Under the pieces are notes generated by a model that had not been told where the DNA came from, did no database searches, and saw nothing but the letters and a program-made list of their open reading frames with translations. From assembly GCF_000756385.1 (NCBI RefSeq), contig NZ_JNFC01000073.1:56148-120147 (forward strand): a stretch of 64,000 bases of DNA, read 5' to 3'. This stretch comes from Sphingopyxis sp. LC363. GTDB lineage: Bacteria > Pseudomonadota > Alphaproteobacteria > Sphingomonadales > Sphingomonadaceae. A program made the translations under genes and the position numbers. Below are positions 44,635-53,099 of this stretch, piece after piece (position 1 is the stretch's first letter; each line of letters begins with the position of its first letter).

Positions 44635-45948
44635 ATGGCGACGATCCCCCCACCCGAAGGCGAAGATCCGGTGATGCCGGAACCGGCGCCCAAAGCCCCC
44701 TCCCCGCTCAGCTTTCCCGACTTCCGCTATTTCTGGCTCGCGCGCTTCACCGCGGTGATGGCGACGATCGCGATGGTCGTCGTGATCGGCTACCAGCTCT
44801 ACGATACCGCGCGCTCCGACTATGGCATGTCGATCAAGGAGGCGTCGTTCCAGCTCGGGCTGCTCGGCCTCTTTCAGTTCGTCCCGCTCGCAATCCTGAC
44901 GCCCGTCGCCGGCTGGGCGGCCGACCGGTTCGAGCGGCGGAGCGTCGCGATCTTCTCGAATCTCATCGACCTGCTCATCGCCGCGACGCTCGGCTGGTTC
45001 ACCTGGACGGACGGGCTGACATTGCCACTGCTCTTCGGCCTCGCCGCGCTGCACGGCGTCGCGCGCGTCTTCTCCGGCCCGGCGATGAGCGCGATCGCGC
45101 CCAATATCGTGCCCCCCGCCGTGCTGCCGCGCGCGATCGCGATGAGCAGCATCGCCTGGCAATCGGCGTCGGTGATCGGCCCCGCCGCGGGCGGCCTCAT
45201 CTATGCCGCCCACCCCGCCTCGGTCTATGGCTTCGCCGCCGCGCTGCTCGCGGTCTCGGCCTTCACCTTGAGCCGCGTGCGCCCGGTTCTGCCCCCGCCC
45301 GCCGAAGTCCGCCGCCACCCGCTACGCGAGATGGTCGACGGGCTGCAGTTCGTGTGGGTCGAACGCTTCCTGCTCGGCACGATCACCCTCGACCTGTTCG
45401 CCGTGCTGCTCGCCGGCGCAACCGCGATGTTCCCGGTCTTCGCGCGCGACATATTGCACGCCGGGCCCGAAGGCGCGGGATTGATGCGCGCCGCCGTCGC
45501 GGCGGGTTCGGTCGCGGTCGCCGTCGGCCTCGCCATCCGCCCGATCGAGCGCAATGTCGGGGTGAAGATGCTGTGGGCGGTCGCGGTATTCGGCGCCGGG
45601 ACGGTGATTTTCGGCCTCTCGACCAACCTGTTGCTGTCGCTCGGCGTGCTCGTGGTCATGGGCGCGGCCGACATGTTCTCGGTCTTCGTGCGCGGCACGC
45701 TCATCCAGCTCAACACCCCCGACCATATGCGCGGCCGCGTCAGCGCCGCATCGGGGCTAGCCATTTCGGCGTCGAACGAACTGGGCGAAATGCGTGCCGG
45801 AGCCATGGCCGCGGCGCTGGGACCGGTCGGCGCGGTCGTCGTCGGCGGTGCGGGCGCGATCGGCGTGACCGCGCTCTGGGCGTGGATATTCCCCGAACTC
45901 CGCCGCGCGCGCACCTTCGAACCGCAGTTCAGGCAAAGCAAGCAATAG
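44635..45948 (+). CDS. MFS transporter, MFS_3/EntS-like exporter
   Basis: 437 residues, 11-12 helices. Pattern of the MFS_3 group: SFPDFRYFWLARFTAVMATI at the first helix, GWAADRFERRSVAIFSN in the 2-3 loop and RGTLIQLNTPDHMRGRVSA between helices 10 and 11. Relatives export enterobactin, macrolides or other large hydrophobic compounds. ATG at 44635 chosen; 44674 is possible and nearer to the conserved region. Confidence 0.85.
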   Translation: MATIPPPEGEDPVMPEPAPKAPSPLSFPDFRYFWLARFTAVMATIAMVVVIGYQLYDTARSDYGMSIKEASFQLGLLGLFQFVPLAILTPVAGWAADRFERRSVAIFSNLIDLLIAATLGWFTWTDGLTLPLLFGLAALHGVARVFSGPAMSAIAPNIVPPAVLPRAIAMSSIAWQSASVIGPAAGGLIYAAHPASVYGFAAALLAVSAFTLSRVRPVLPPPAEVRRHPLREMVDGLQFVWVERFLLGTITLDLFAVLLAGATAMFPVFARDILHAGPEGAGLMRAAVAAGSVAVAVGLAIRPIERNVGVKMLWAVAVFGAGTVIFGLSTNLLLSLGVLVVMGAADMFSVFVRGTLIQLNTPDHMRGRVSAASGLAISASNELGEMRAGAMAAALGPVGAVVVGGAGAIGVTALWAWIFPELRRARTFEPQFRQSKQ

Positions 45949-45994
45949 GTCAAAACCATTTGCCGCCCCTCGCGCTCGTTTCGTCCGAAACCTA

Positions 45995-46022
45995 TTGTCA
46001 ATTTAATTTGTTGAGTTATCTA
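45995..46022 (+). promoter_or_regulatory. Predicted promoter of the hydrolase-cysK operon
   Basis: TTGTCA (45995-46000), 16-bp spacer, TATCTA (46017-46022), in a stretch much richer in AT than the rest of the window; 52 bp before the hydrolase start. Confidence 0.6.
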
Positions 46023-46074
46023 TCTCCTACCCGTCACCGCGGTTCCCCCTTGTCCCCTCAATGGAGAAACCGTC

Positions 46075-46743
46075 ATGCACAGCGCGACGATCCGCCATAA
46101 GATCCTCACGATTCCAGGCCTCAACAACAGCGGCCCGACCCACTGGCAAAGCCTGTGGGAACATCGATTCCCCAACAGCGAGCGAATCGAACTCGGGAGC
46201 TGGGACAATCCCGACAAGGACCAATGGATCCGGAAAATCGCCACCGCGATCGAGGCCGAGAGCGAACCGGTGCTGATCGCCGCGCACAGCCTCGGCTGCC
46301 ATGCCTTTGCCCATTGGTTCGCCGGCGCGAGTGCGCTGACGCGGACGCGCATCGCCGGCGCGCTGCTCGTCGCGCCGCCCGACCTCGGCCGGCTGCGGTA
46401 CAAGCACAGGACGCTGCGCTTTGCCGACTCGCCTACGTTCACATCGCGCACGCCGATGATCGTCGTCGCCAGCGACAATGATCCTTATGCCAAGACCGCG
46501 CAGGTGTGGCGCCTCGCGCGGCATTGGGATGCGCGCTTCGTCAACGCCGGGCCCTTCGGTCATATCAACGCCGACTCGGGGATCGGGGACTGGCCTTATG
46601 GACAGTATCTCCTCGCCTCGTTACAACCCGCGCCGACGCCGGCATTGGCGGACGAGGCCCGCTGGCTGCGCGCCGGGGACTGGCCAAATCGCGTCCGCCG
46701 CGACCCGCGGTTCGAATTCAAGGAAAGAGCGCACCGATCATGA
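46075..46743 (+). CDS. RBBP9/YdeN-like alpha/beta hydrolase
   Basis: 222 residues. RBBP9-family opening [18 protein letters not shown], nucleophile S72 in [10 protein letters not shown], aspartate in VASDNDPY and histidine in FGHINADSG: a complete catalytic triad. Serine hydrolase, substrate unknown. The stop overlaps the cysK start by 4 bp (ATGA), so the two are translated together. Confidence 0.87.
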   Translation: MHSATIRHKILTIPGLNNSGPTHWQSLWEHRFPNSERIELGSWDNPDKDQWIRKIATAIEAESEPVLIAAHSLGCHAFAHWFAGASALTRTRIAGALLVAPPDLGRLRYKHRTLRFADSPTFTSRTPMIVVASDNDPYAKTAQVWRLARHWDARFVNAGPFGHINADSGIGDWPYGQYLLASLQPAPTPALADEARWLRAGDWPNRVRRDPRFEFKERAHRS

Positions 46744-47660
46744 AAGCCAATTCGATCCTCGATACCATCGGGAACACGCCGCACATCCGTATGGCCAAGC
46801 TGTTCCCCGACGCCGAAGTCTGGGTGAAGTCGGAACGCAGCAATCCCGGCGGGTCGATCAAGGATCGCATCGGCCTCGCGATGATCGAGGCGGCCGAGCG
46901 CGACGGCAGCCTGAAAGCCGGCGGCACCATCGTCGAACCGACGTCGGGAAACACCGGCATCGGTCTCGCGATGGCGGCCGCGGTGAAGGGCTACAAACTC
47001 GTGCTCGTCATGCCCGAAAGCATGTCGGTCGAGCGCCGCCGGCTGATGCTCGCCTATGGCGCGACCTTCGACCTGACGCCGCGCGAAAAGGGCATGAAGG
47101 GCGCGATCGAGCGCGCGATCGAACTGGTCGAGACGACGCCGGGCGCGTGGATGCCGCAGCAGTTCGAAAATGAGGCGAATATCGACGTTCATGTCCGTAC
47201 GACGGGCCCCGAAATCCTCGCCGATTTCAAGGACACGCCGATCGACGTGCTGATAACCGGCGTCGGCACCGGCGGCCATATCACCGGCTGCGCGCAGTTC
47301 CTGAAAGAGCATTGGCCGAACCTGAAGGTCTTTGCGGTCGAGCCCGATCTCTCGCCGGTCATTTCGGGCGGCCAGCCCGGGCCGCACCCGATCCAGGGCA
47401 TCGGCGCGGGCTTCATCCCGCGCAACCTGCACACCGATCTGCTCGACGGGGTGATCAAGGTCGACGCCGCCGATGCGAAGAATTTCGCGCGCCGCGCCGC
47501 GACCGAGGAAGGCCTGCTCGTCGGCATCTCGTCGGGGGCGACGCTCGCCGCCATCGCGCAGAAGCTCGCCGAGCTGCCGCCCGGCACCCGCGTGCTCGGC
47601 TTCAACTACGACACGGGCGAGCGTTATCTGTCGGTCCCCGATTTCCTGCCGGAAATCTGA
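46740..47660 (+). CDS. cysK: Cysteine synthase A
   Basis: 306 residues, PLP enzyme (O-acetylserine + sulfide to cysteine). Schiff-base lysine K41 in NPGGSIKDR, substrate loop PTSGNTGIG, phosphate loop [10 protein letters not shown] and [13 protein letters not shown] are all present. The extended frame upstream is only the overlap with the hydrolase. No Cys-regulator motif found upstream. Confidence 0.96.
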   Translation: MKANSILDTIGNTPHIRMAKLFPDAEVWVKSERSNPGGSIKDRIGLAMIEAAERDGSLKAGGTIVEPTSGNTGIGLAMAAAVKGYKLVLVMPESMSVERRRLMLAYGATFDLTPREKGMKGAIERAIELVETTPGAWMPQQFENEANIDVHVRTTGPEILADFKDTPIDVLITGVGTGGHITGCAQFLKEHWPNLKVFAVEPDLSPVISGGQPGPHPIQGIGAGFIPRNLHTDLLDGVIKVDAADAKNFARRAATEEGLLVGISSGATLAAIAQKLAELPPGTRVLGFNYDTGERYLSVPDFLPEI

Positions 47661-47669
47661 TCTTCCGCC

Positions 47670-48821
47670 ATGCGCCGCGAGGGCGATGACACGGCGTTGC
47701 CGCTGCGGCACGACTGGACGGGCTGGCTGTTCGTCCTGATCGCCGCGCTGGCGATCGGCGGCGTGCTCTATGCCAATGGCGCGAAAGACGGCGCACGCTA
47801 TATGGCGCGGCCGCACCCCGTGGCGCCGCCCGCCGACATCGTGCCCGAAGCGCCGCCGATGGAACTCGCGCCGGTGACCGAGGCCGACGCGCGCACGCAG
47901 AATGCGAAGATTCCGCTCGTCACCAAGGGTTTCGCCGCGCCGCGCCCCTTCGTCTATGCGGGCGGCGGCGACGCCAAGGCGCGCGCGCGCGACTGCCTTG
48001 CCGCCGCGATGCTCTATGAAGCCGGCGACGATGCCAAGGGGCAACAGGCGGTCGGCCAGGTCGTGATCAACCGCGCGCGCCACCCCGCCTTCCCCAAATC
48101 TATCTGCGGCGTCGTGTTCCAGGGCGCCGAGCGCGTCACCGGCTGCCAGTTCACCTTCACCTGCGACGGGGCGCTCGCACGCCGCTATTCGGACGCGGCG
48201 TGGCAGCGTGCGCGGGACAATGCCGACCTGATGCTGGCGGGCGGCACCTATCCCAAGGTCGGACTCGCCACCCATTATCACACCGACTGGGTGCGCCCCT
48301 ATTGGAGCGACAGCCTCGAAAAGATCGCGATCGTCAATACGCATCTCTTCTTCCGCTGGCCGGGCTATTGGGGGACGCCGGGCGCCTTTCGCGGCGCGGT
48401 ATCGGGCAGCGACGGGCCGGTGGCAAAGCTGGCAGCGATTTCCCCGCTTCACGCGATCGCGCTGGGCCTGTCCGCCGACACCGCTCCGGTCGATGCGAAC
48501 GCCGCGGTCGGCGAGGCGAAGATCGTGCCCGGCGCCGGCGAGAGCGCGGGCCGCGATACCATCTATATCCAGCTCGACCGCAAGGCCGCGCCCGAAAGCT
48601 TCGTGACCACGGCGCTGCGGCTGTGCGGCGACAAGCCCTATTGCAAATTCATGGGCTGGACCAACCCGGTGCTGAAGCCCGACAGCGACGCGATGAACGA
48701 CACGCAGCGCGCGGCGATGAGCTTCTCCTATCTCCGCGACGACAAGGCGGGGTTCGAAAAGGCGCTGTGGAACTGCAGCGAGTATAAGCGCGACGACGTC
48801 CGCCAGTGCATGAAGCGGTAG
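47670..48821 (+). CDS. SleB/CwlJ-like cell wall hydrolase
   Basis: 383 residues. One membrane anchor (about 17-35), a linker, then the Hydrolase_2 domain (about 108-215) with CLAAAMLYEAGDDAKGQQAVGQVVINR and CQFTFTCDGAL. SleB is a spore lytic transglycosylase, but in alphaproteobacteria such proteins remodel the wall during growth. The C-terminal 130 residues contain three or four cysteines (ALRLCGDKPYCKF, LWNCSEYK) in a conserved extra domain of unknown role. Nine bp after cysK. Confidence 0.87.
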   Translation: MRREGDDTALPLRHDWTGWLFVLIAALAIGGVLYANGAKDGARYMARPHPVAPPADIVPEAPPMELAPVTEADARTQNAKIPLVTKGFAAPRPFVYAGGGDAKARARDCLAAAMLYEAGDDAKGQQAVGQVVINRARHPAFPKSICGVVFQGAERVTGCQFTFTCDGALARRYSDAAWQRARDNADLMLAGGTYPKVGLATHYHTDWVRPYWSDSLEKIAIVNTHLFFRWPGYWGTPGAFRGAVSGSDGPVAKLAAISPLHAIALGLSADTAPVDANAAVGEAKIVPGAGESAGRDTIYIQLDRKAAPESFVTTALRLCGDKPYCKFMGWTNPVLKPDSDAMNDTQRAAMSFSYLRDDKAGFEKALWNCSEYKRDDVRQCMKR

Positions 48822-48843
48822 CGGCGGCCCCCATCCACCGGTC

Positions 48844-49302
48844 TCAGGGAATCGCGTAGGTCACATTCGCCTGCCCGACCGGCCGGTCGGCATCGTCGGT
48901 CCATATCCGCACATCCATCACCGCAAGCCGCTTGCCGAGGCGGAGCATATGCGCGTCGGCGAACAGCGGCCCCGGGCGGCACGGGCGCAGGAACTGGTAA
49001 TTGAGCGCGCTCGTCACAGCCATCGCGACGGGGCCGATATGCGCGAGGACGAGGGCATAGGCCGCCATGTCGGCAAAACCCATCTGCGTCGGGCCCGAGA
49101 TCAGCCCGCCGGGGCGCAGCGCCTTGTCGTTCGGGTCCATCCGCGCCTGGATATGGCCGGGCACGGCCGATATCACATAGCCGCGCGAACCCGGCTCGGA
49201 ATGCGGAAACGCCTGCTTCATGAATTCGTTGAGCGCGTCCGCATCCAAACGGATCACGCCCGAAGAGATTGGCTCCGATATGGGTGCGGCCTCCCCCGCC
49301 AT
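48844..49302 (-). CDS. PaaI family hotdog thioesterase
   Basis: 152 residues, single hotdog domain (GGLISGPTQMGFADMAAYALVLAHIG and LNYQFLRPCRPGPLFADAHMLRLGKRLAVMDVRI as conserved blocks). Hydrolyses acyl-CoA thioesters; phenylacetate genes are absent, so a general role is likely. Starts 5 bp after ettA and must be on the same transcript. Confidence 0.85.
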   Translation of the reverse strand: MAGEAAPISEPISSGVIRLDADALNEFMKQAFPHSEPGSRGYVISAVPGHIQARMDPNDKALRPGGLISGPTQMGFADMAAYALVLAHIGPVAMAVTSALNYQFLRPCRPGPLFADAHMLRLGKRLAVMDVRIWTDDADRPVGQANVTYAIP

Positions 49303-49307
49303 CGGGC

Positions 49308-50987
49308 TTAGCGCGACAGCTTCTTGTAAGTCGTCGCGTGCGGACGCGTCGCGCCTTCGCCGAGGCGGCGGATCTTGTCCTCCTCATAGGATTCGAAATT
49401 GCCTTCGAACCATTCGACATGGCTATCGCCCTCGAACGCGAGGATGTGTGTCGCGAGGCGATCGAGGAAGAAACGGTCGTGGCTGATGACCACGGCGCAA
49501 CCCGCGAAATTCTCGAGCGCTTCTTCGAGCGCCGCGAGCGTTTCGGTGTCGAGGTCGTTGGTCGGCTCGTCGAGCAGCAGCACGTTGCCGCCCTGCTTCA
49601 GCATCTTGGCCATATGGACGCGGTTGCGTTCACCGCCCGACAGCTGCCCGACCTTCTTCTGCTGGTCGGTGCCCTTGAAGTTGAAAGCGCCGACATAGGC
49701 GCGCGTCTGCATCTCGTGCTTGCCGATCGACATCATGTCGTGACCGCCCGAGATTTCCTCCCAGACATTCTTGTTCGGGTCGAGCGCATCGCGGCTCTGG
49801 TCGACATAGCCGAGGCGCACCGTGTCGCCGATCGACACATTGCCGCCATCGGGCTGTTCCTGCCCGGTGATCAGCTTGAACAGCGTCGATTTGCCCGCGC
49901 CGTTCGGGCCGATGACCCCGACGATGCCGCCCGGCGGCAGCGTGAACGACAGATCCTCGAACAGCAATTTGTCGCCATAGGCCTTCGAGATGTTCGACAC
50001 CTCGATCACCTTGCCGCCGAGGCGTTCGGGGACCTGGATGACGATCTGCGCCTTGCCGGGGGTCCGGTTTTCCTGCGCCTCGACGAGCTGGTCGAAGCTC
50101 TTGATACGCGCCTTCGATTTGGCCTGACGCGCCTTGGGCGATTGCCGGATCCACTCGAGCTCGTCCTTGATCGCTTTCTGGCGCCCCTGGTCTTCGCGCG
50201 CTTCCTGTTCGAGGCGCTTGCCCTTCTTCTCGAGATAGGTCGAATAATTGCCTTCGTAGACGAAATAGCGGCCGCGATCGAGCTCGAGGATCCAGTTCAC
50301 GACATTGTCGAGGAAATAGCGATCGTGGGTGACGAGGATCACGTTGCCCGGATAGTCGACCAGATGCTTTTCGAGCCACGCGACGCTTTCGGCATCGAGG
50401 TGGTTGGTCGGTTCGTCGAGCAGCAGGATCGACGGCTTTTCGAGCAACAGGCGGGTGAGCGCGATGCGGCGCTTTTCACCGCCCGACAGATTCTCGACGC
50501 TCCAGTCGCCCGGCGGGCAGCGCAACGCTTCCATCGCGATTTCGAGCTGGTTGTCGAGCGTCCAGCCGTCGATCGCGTCGATCTTTTCCTGCAGCGTGCC
50601 CATTTCCTCCATCAGCGCGTCGAAATCGGCGTCGGCGGGCGGGTCGGCCATCAGCGTGCTGATCTCGTTGAAACGGTCGAGCATGTCGGCGACGGGGCGG
50701 ACGCCGTCCATGACATTTTCCTTGACCGTCTTGGTCGGGTCGAGCTGCGGCTCCTGCGCCAGATAACCGACGGTGATGCCCTCGCCGGGCCAGGCTTCGC
50801 CCGCGAAATCCTTGTCGATGCCCGCCATGATCTTCATCAGCGTCGATTTGCCGGTGCCGTTCGGGCCGACGATGCCGATCTTGGCGTCGGGATAGAATTG
50901 CAGGCTGAGGTTGTTGAGCGTCGGCTTCTGCGCGCCGGGATAGGTCTTGGTCAGACCCTTCATCACGAAACTATATTGGGCGGCCAT
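49308..50987 (-). CDS. ettA: Energy-dependent translational throttle protein EttA
   Basis: 559 residues, ABC-F protein with two nucleotide domains: Walker A GPNGTGKST and GPNGAGKST, signatures LSGGEKRRIAL and LSGGERNRVHM, Walker B LLLDEPTNHLD and LLLDEPTNDLD. The linker and arm region place it in the EttA group, which binds the ribosomal E site and gates the first peptide bond by ATP/ADP ratio. Conserved tail EGNFESYEEDKIRRLGEG matches EttA. Confidence 0.95.
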   Translation of the reverse strand: MAAQYSFVMKGLTKTYPGAQKPTLNNLSLQFYPDAKIGIVGPNGTGKSTLMKIMAGIDKDFAGEAWPGEGITVGYLAQEPQLDPTKTVKENVMDGVRPVADMLDRFNEISTLMADPPADADFDALMEEMGTLQEKIDAIDGWTLDNQLEIAMEALRCPPGDWSVENLSGGEKRRIALTRLLLEKPSILLLDEPTNHLDAESVAWLEKHLVDYPGNVILVTHDRYFLDNVVNWILELDRGRYFVYEGNYSTYLEKKGKRLEQEAREDQGRQKAIKDELEWIRQSPKARQAKSKARIKSFDQLVEAQENRTPGKAQIVIQVPERLGGKVIEVSNISKAYGDKLLFEDLSFTLPPGGIVGVIGPNGAGKSTLFKLITGQEQPDGGNVSIGDTVRLGYVDQSRDALDPNKNVWEEISGGHDMMSIGKHEMQTRAYVGAFNFKGTDQQKKVGQLSGGERNRVHMAKMLKQGGNVLLLDEPTNDLDTETLAALEEALENFAGCAVVISHDRFFLDRLATHILAFEGDSHVEWFEGNFESYEEDKIRRLGEGATRPHATTYKKLSR

Positions 50988-51116
50988 GGGGTCAAGCTCC
51001 GGTAGTGGCTGGGCCGCGGTCGTGCGGCCGGGAGAGTTGGGGGCCGGTTAGCGAATGGGGGCGCGGTTGGCAATCGGCGCTTGCGGCGGGCCGAATTGCC
51101 CCGCTAGGACAAAGGC

Positions 51117-52514
51117 ATGACGAACCCCATTCCTGCCCGCCTTCTCGCGCTTGGCGGCGCGAGCCTTGCCCTTTTCGCCACGCCGCTGTCGGCATCGATT
51201 CCGCCGCCGCCGAGCGCGGTCGAGCTCGCACAAAGCGGAGACGACCTCGCCTGGTCGATCACCGAGGACCTTACGACCGAGATTGGCCCGCGGATGGCCG
51301 GCACCGAAGCCGAAGCCGCCGCGCGCAAATGGGCGGTCGCGCGGCTGCAATCGATGGGGTTCGCCAACGTTCGCGACGAGCCGTTCGATATGCCGGTGTG
51401 GGTGCGCGGCGAGGAGGAGGCGTGGCTGACCAGTCCCTTCCTGCCGCAGAAGCTCGCAATCACCGCGCTCGGTACCAGCGCCTCGACCGGCGCGAAGGGC
51501 ATCGAGGGCGAAATCGCCTATTTCGAAAGCTTCGACGCATTGGTTGCGGCGCCCGACACCCAAGTGAAGGGCAAGATCGTCTTCATCGATCACCAGATGG
51601 CGCCCGCGCAGGACGGCAGCGGCTATGGCTATTACGGCCGCGGCCGCTTCACCGGCGCCAATGTCGCGGCCAAGAAGGGCGCGATCGCGACCGTCATCCG
51701 CGCGATCGGCACCGACGATCATCGTAACCCGCACACCGGCGGCACCAATTTCGAGCCCGGGGTGAAGCCAATCCCCGCCGGTGCCATCTCGAACCCCGAT
51801 GCCGACCAACTCGTCCGCCAGTGGAAGCGCGTGACCGCAGGCACGGCAACCGGACCGCTGCGCATGAAACTCGTCCTCACCCCGCGGAATCTCGGGACGA
51901 AGAAGTCGGGCAATGTCATCGCCGAGGTTCCCGGGCGCGATCCCGCCGCGAGCCCGGTTGTCGTTGCCTGCCACCTCGACAGCTGGGACCTCGGCACCGG
52001 CGCGATCGACGACGCGGCGGGCTGCGGCATCGTCGCCGCCGCTGCCAAACATGTGATGAGCGCAGGCCAGCCGCGCCGCACGATCCGTATCTTGTGGGCG
52101 GGCGCCGAGGAAGTCGGCGTGTTCGGCGGCAAGGCCTATTTCGATGCGCACGGCAAAGAGAAGCACGCCGTCGCGCTCGAATCCGATTTCGGCGCCGATC
52201 GCGTGTGGCGGATCGACTTCAAATTGCCGGACAGCGCCAAGGGCCTGGCTGACCGGCTCGCGGCCGCGGTGATGCCGTTTGGCGTCGTTCGCGGCAAGCA
52301 GCCTGCGAACGGCGGCGCCGACATCGGCGCGCTCGTTCAGGCGGGCGTTCCGGCGATCGATCTGGCACAGGATGGGACACGTTATTTCGACCTGCACCAC
52401 ACGCCCGACGACACGCTCGACAAGATCGACCCTGCCCAATTGCGGCAGAATGTGGTGGTCTGGAGCGCGGTTCTGGCGATTCTCGCGAACAGCGAGGATA
52501 GCGAACTTCCGTGA
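51117..52514 (+). CDS. M28 family metallopeptidase
   Basis: 465 residues. Signal peptide about 1-26, a PA-domain insert (about 130-240), and the M28 catalytic core with H286-x-D288 (CHLDSWD), the bridging aspartate in GAIDDAAG, and the catalytic glutamate in WAGAEEVG. Exported aminopeptidase or carboxypeptidase of the Zn2 type. Divergent from ettA. Confidence 0.9.
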   Translation: MTNPIPARLLALGGASLALFATPLSASIPPPPSAVELAQSGDDLAWSITEDLTTEIGPRMAGTEAEAAARKWAVARLQSMGFANVRDEPFDMPVWVRGEEEAWLTSPFLPQKLAITALGTSASTGAKGIEGEIAYFESFDALVAAPDTQVKGKIVFIDHQMAPAQDGSGYGYYGRGRFTGANVAAKKGAIATVIRAIGTDDHRNPHTGGTNFEPGVKPIPAGAISNPDADQLVRQWKRVTAGTATGPLRMKLVLTPRNLGTKKSGNVIAEVPGRDPAASPVVVACHLDSWDLGTGAIDDAAGCGIVAAAAKHVMSAGQPRRTIRILWAGAEEVGVFGGKAYFDAHGKEKHAVALESDFGADRVWRIDFKLPDSAKGLADRLAAAVMPFGVVRGKQPANGGADIGALVQAGVPAIDLAQDGTRYFDLHHTPDDTLDKIDPAQLRQNVVVWSAVLAILANSEDSELP

Positions 52515-52569
52515 CGGTTACGGATAAATGACAGATTCCCGCGCACGCCGACCATCTCAATTATTTTTG

Positions 52570-52597
52570 TTGACGATTCACGCGGAACGGCTAAATC
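52570..52597 (+). promoter_or_regulatory. Predicted promoter of the Ala-rich lipoprotein gene
   Basis: TTGACG (52570-52575), 16-bp spacer, TAAATC (52592-52597), just after an AT-rich TCAATTATTTTTG stretch. Resembles the atp promoter (TTGACT-N16-CTAAAC). Confidence 0.5.
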
Positions 52598-52661
52598 CCG
52601 CCGCTCGCGGTACGGGAAGTTTTCCCGGACGCGGAAAGGCATTTTAGGGAGCCCACACATC

Positions 52662-52946
52662 ATGAAGAAGTTTGCTGCTATCGCCGTTGCTGCCAGCATG
52701 TTCGCCCTCGCCGCTTGCGGTGAAAAGGCTGCTGAAGAAGCCACCACCGAAGCTCCGGCTGCTGAAGCTGTTGCTGAAGAAGGCGCTGACGCCGCTGCTG
52801 CCGGCGCCGAAGCCGCTGCCGCTGGTGCCGACGCTGCTGCCGCTGGCGCCGAAGCCGCTGCTCCGGCCGACGCCGCTGCCGCTCCGGCCGACGCCGCTGC
52901 CGCTCCGGCTGACGCCGCTGCCGCTCCGGCCGAAGAAACGAAGTAA
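52662..52946 (+). CDS. Ala-rich heptad-repeat lipoprotein
   Basis: 94 residues. Signal peptide with lipobox LAAC (C19), an acidic spacer, then from residue 41 a 7-residue repeat [G/P]-A-[D/E]-A-A-A-A: three Gly units, one six-residue unit (62-67), three Pro units (68-88), then AEETK. The nucleotide repeat is 21 bp and nearly exact in the last three units. Strong promoter-like and terminator sequences flank it, suggesting an abundant small envelope lipoprotein. Function unknown; the Ala heptads recall Lpp-like helices but the Pro units break helix. Confidence 0.78.
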   Translation: MKKFAAIAVAASMFALAACGEKAAEEATTEAPAAEAVAEEGADAAAAGAEAAAAGADAAAAGAEAAAPADAAAAPADAAAAPADAAAAPAEETK

Positions 52947-52983
52947 GTCGCAGCCCTTCGGGGCATTGACTGAAACGAAAAAG

Positions 52984-53016
52984 GACGGTCTTCCTTCGGG
53001 AAGGCCGTCTTTTTTT
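52984..53016 (+). terminator. Rho-independent terminator of the Ala-rich lipoprotein gene
   Basis: Stem GACGGTCTTCC / GGAAGGCCGTC (one G-U pair) closed by a TTCG tetraloop and followed by seven to nine Ts. The strongest terminator in the window. Confidence 0.95.
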
Positions 53017-53099
53017 GTGTCCGCGGTTTTCGCGCCCGTCGCCTTGCGGCCTCCCCGCGGACATGAGAAGACCCCACCCCGATGGGAGAGCAGCGCGCG

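Noticed and set aside
46596..48452. 618-codon minus-strand open frame opposite cysK and the SleB gene
   Set aside because: Antisense shadow; cysK is unambiguous on the plus strand.
49269..51005. 578-codon plus-strand open frame opposite ettA
   Set aside because: EttA motifs on the minus strand are complete; the plus-strand frame is a GC-bias artefact.
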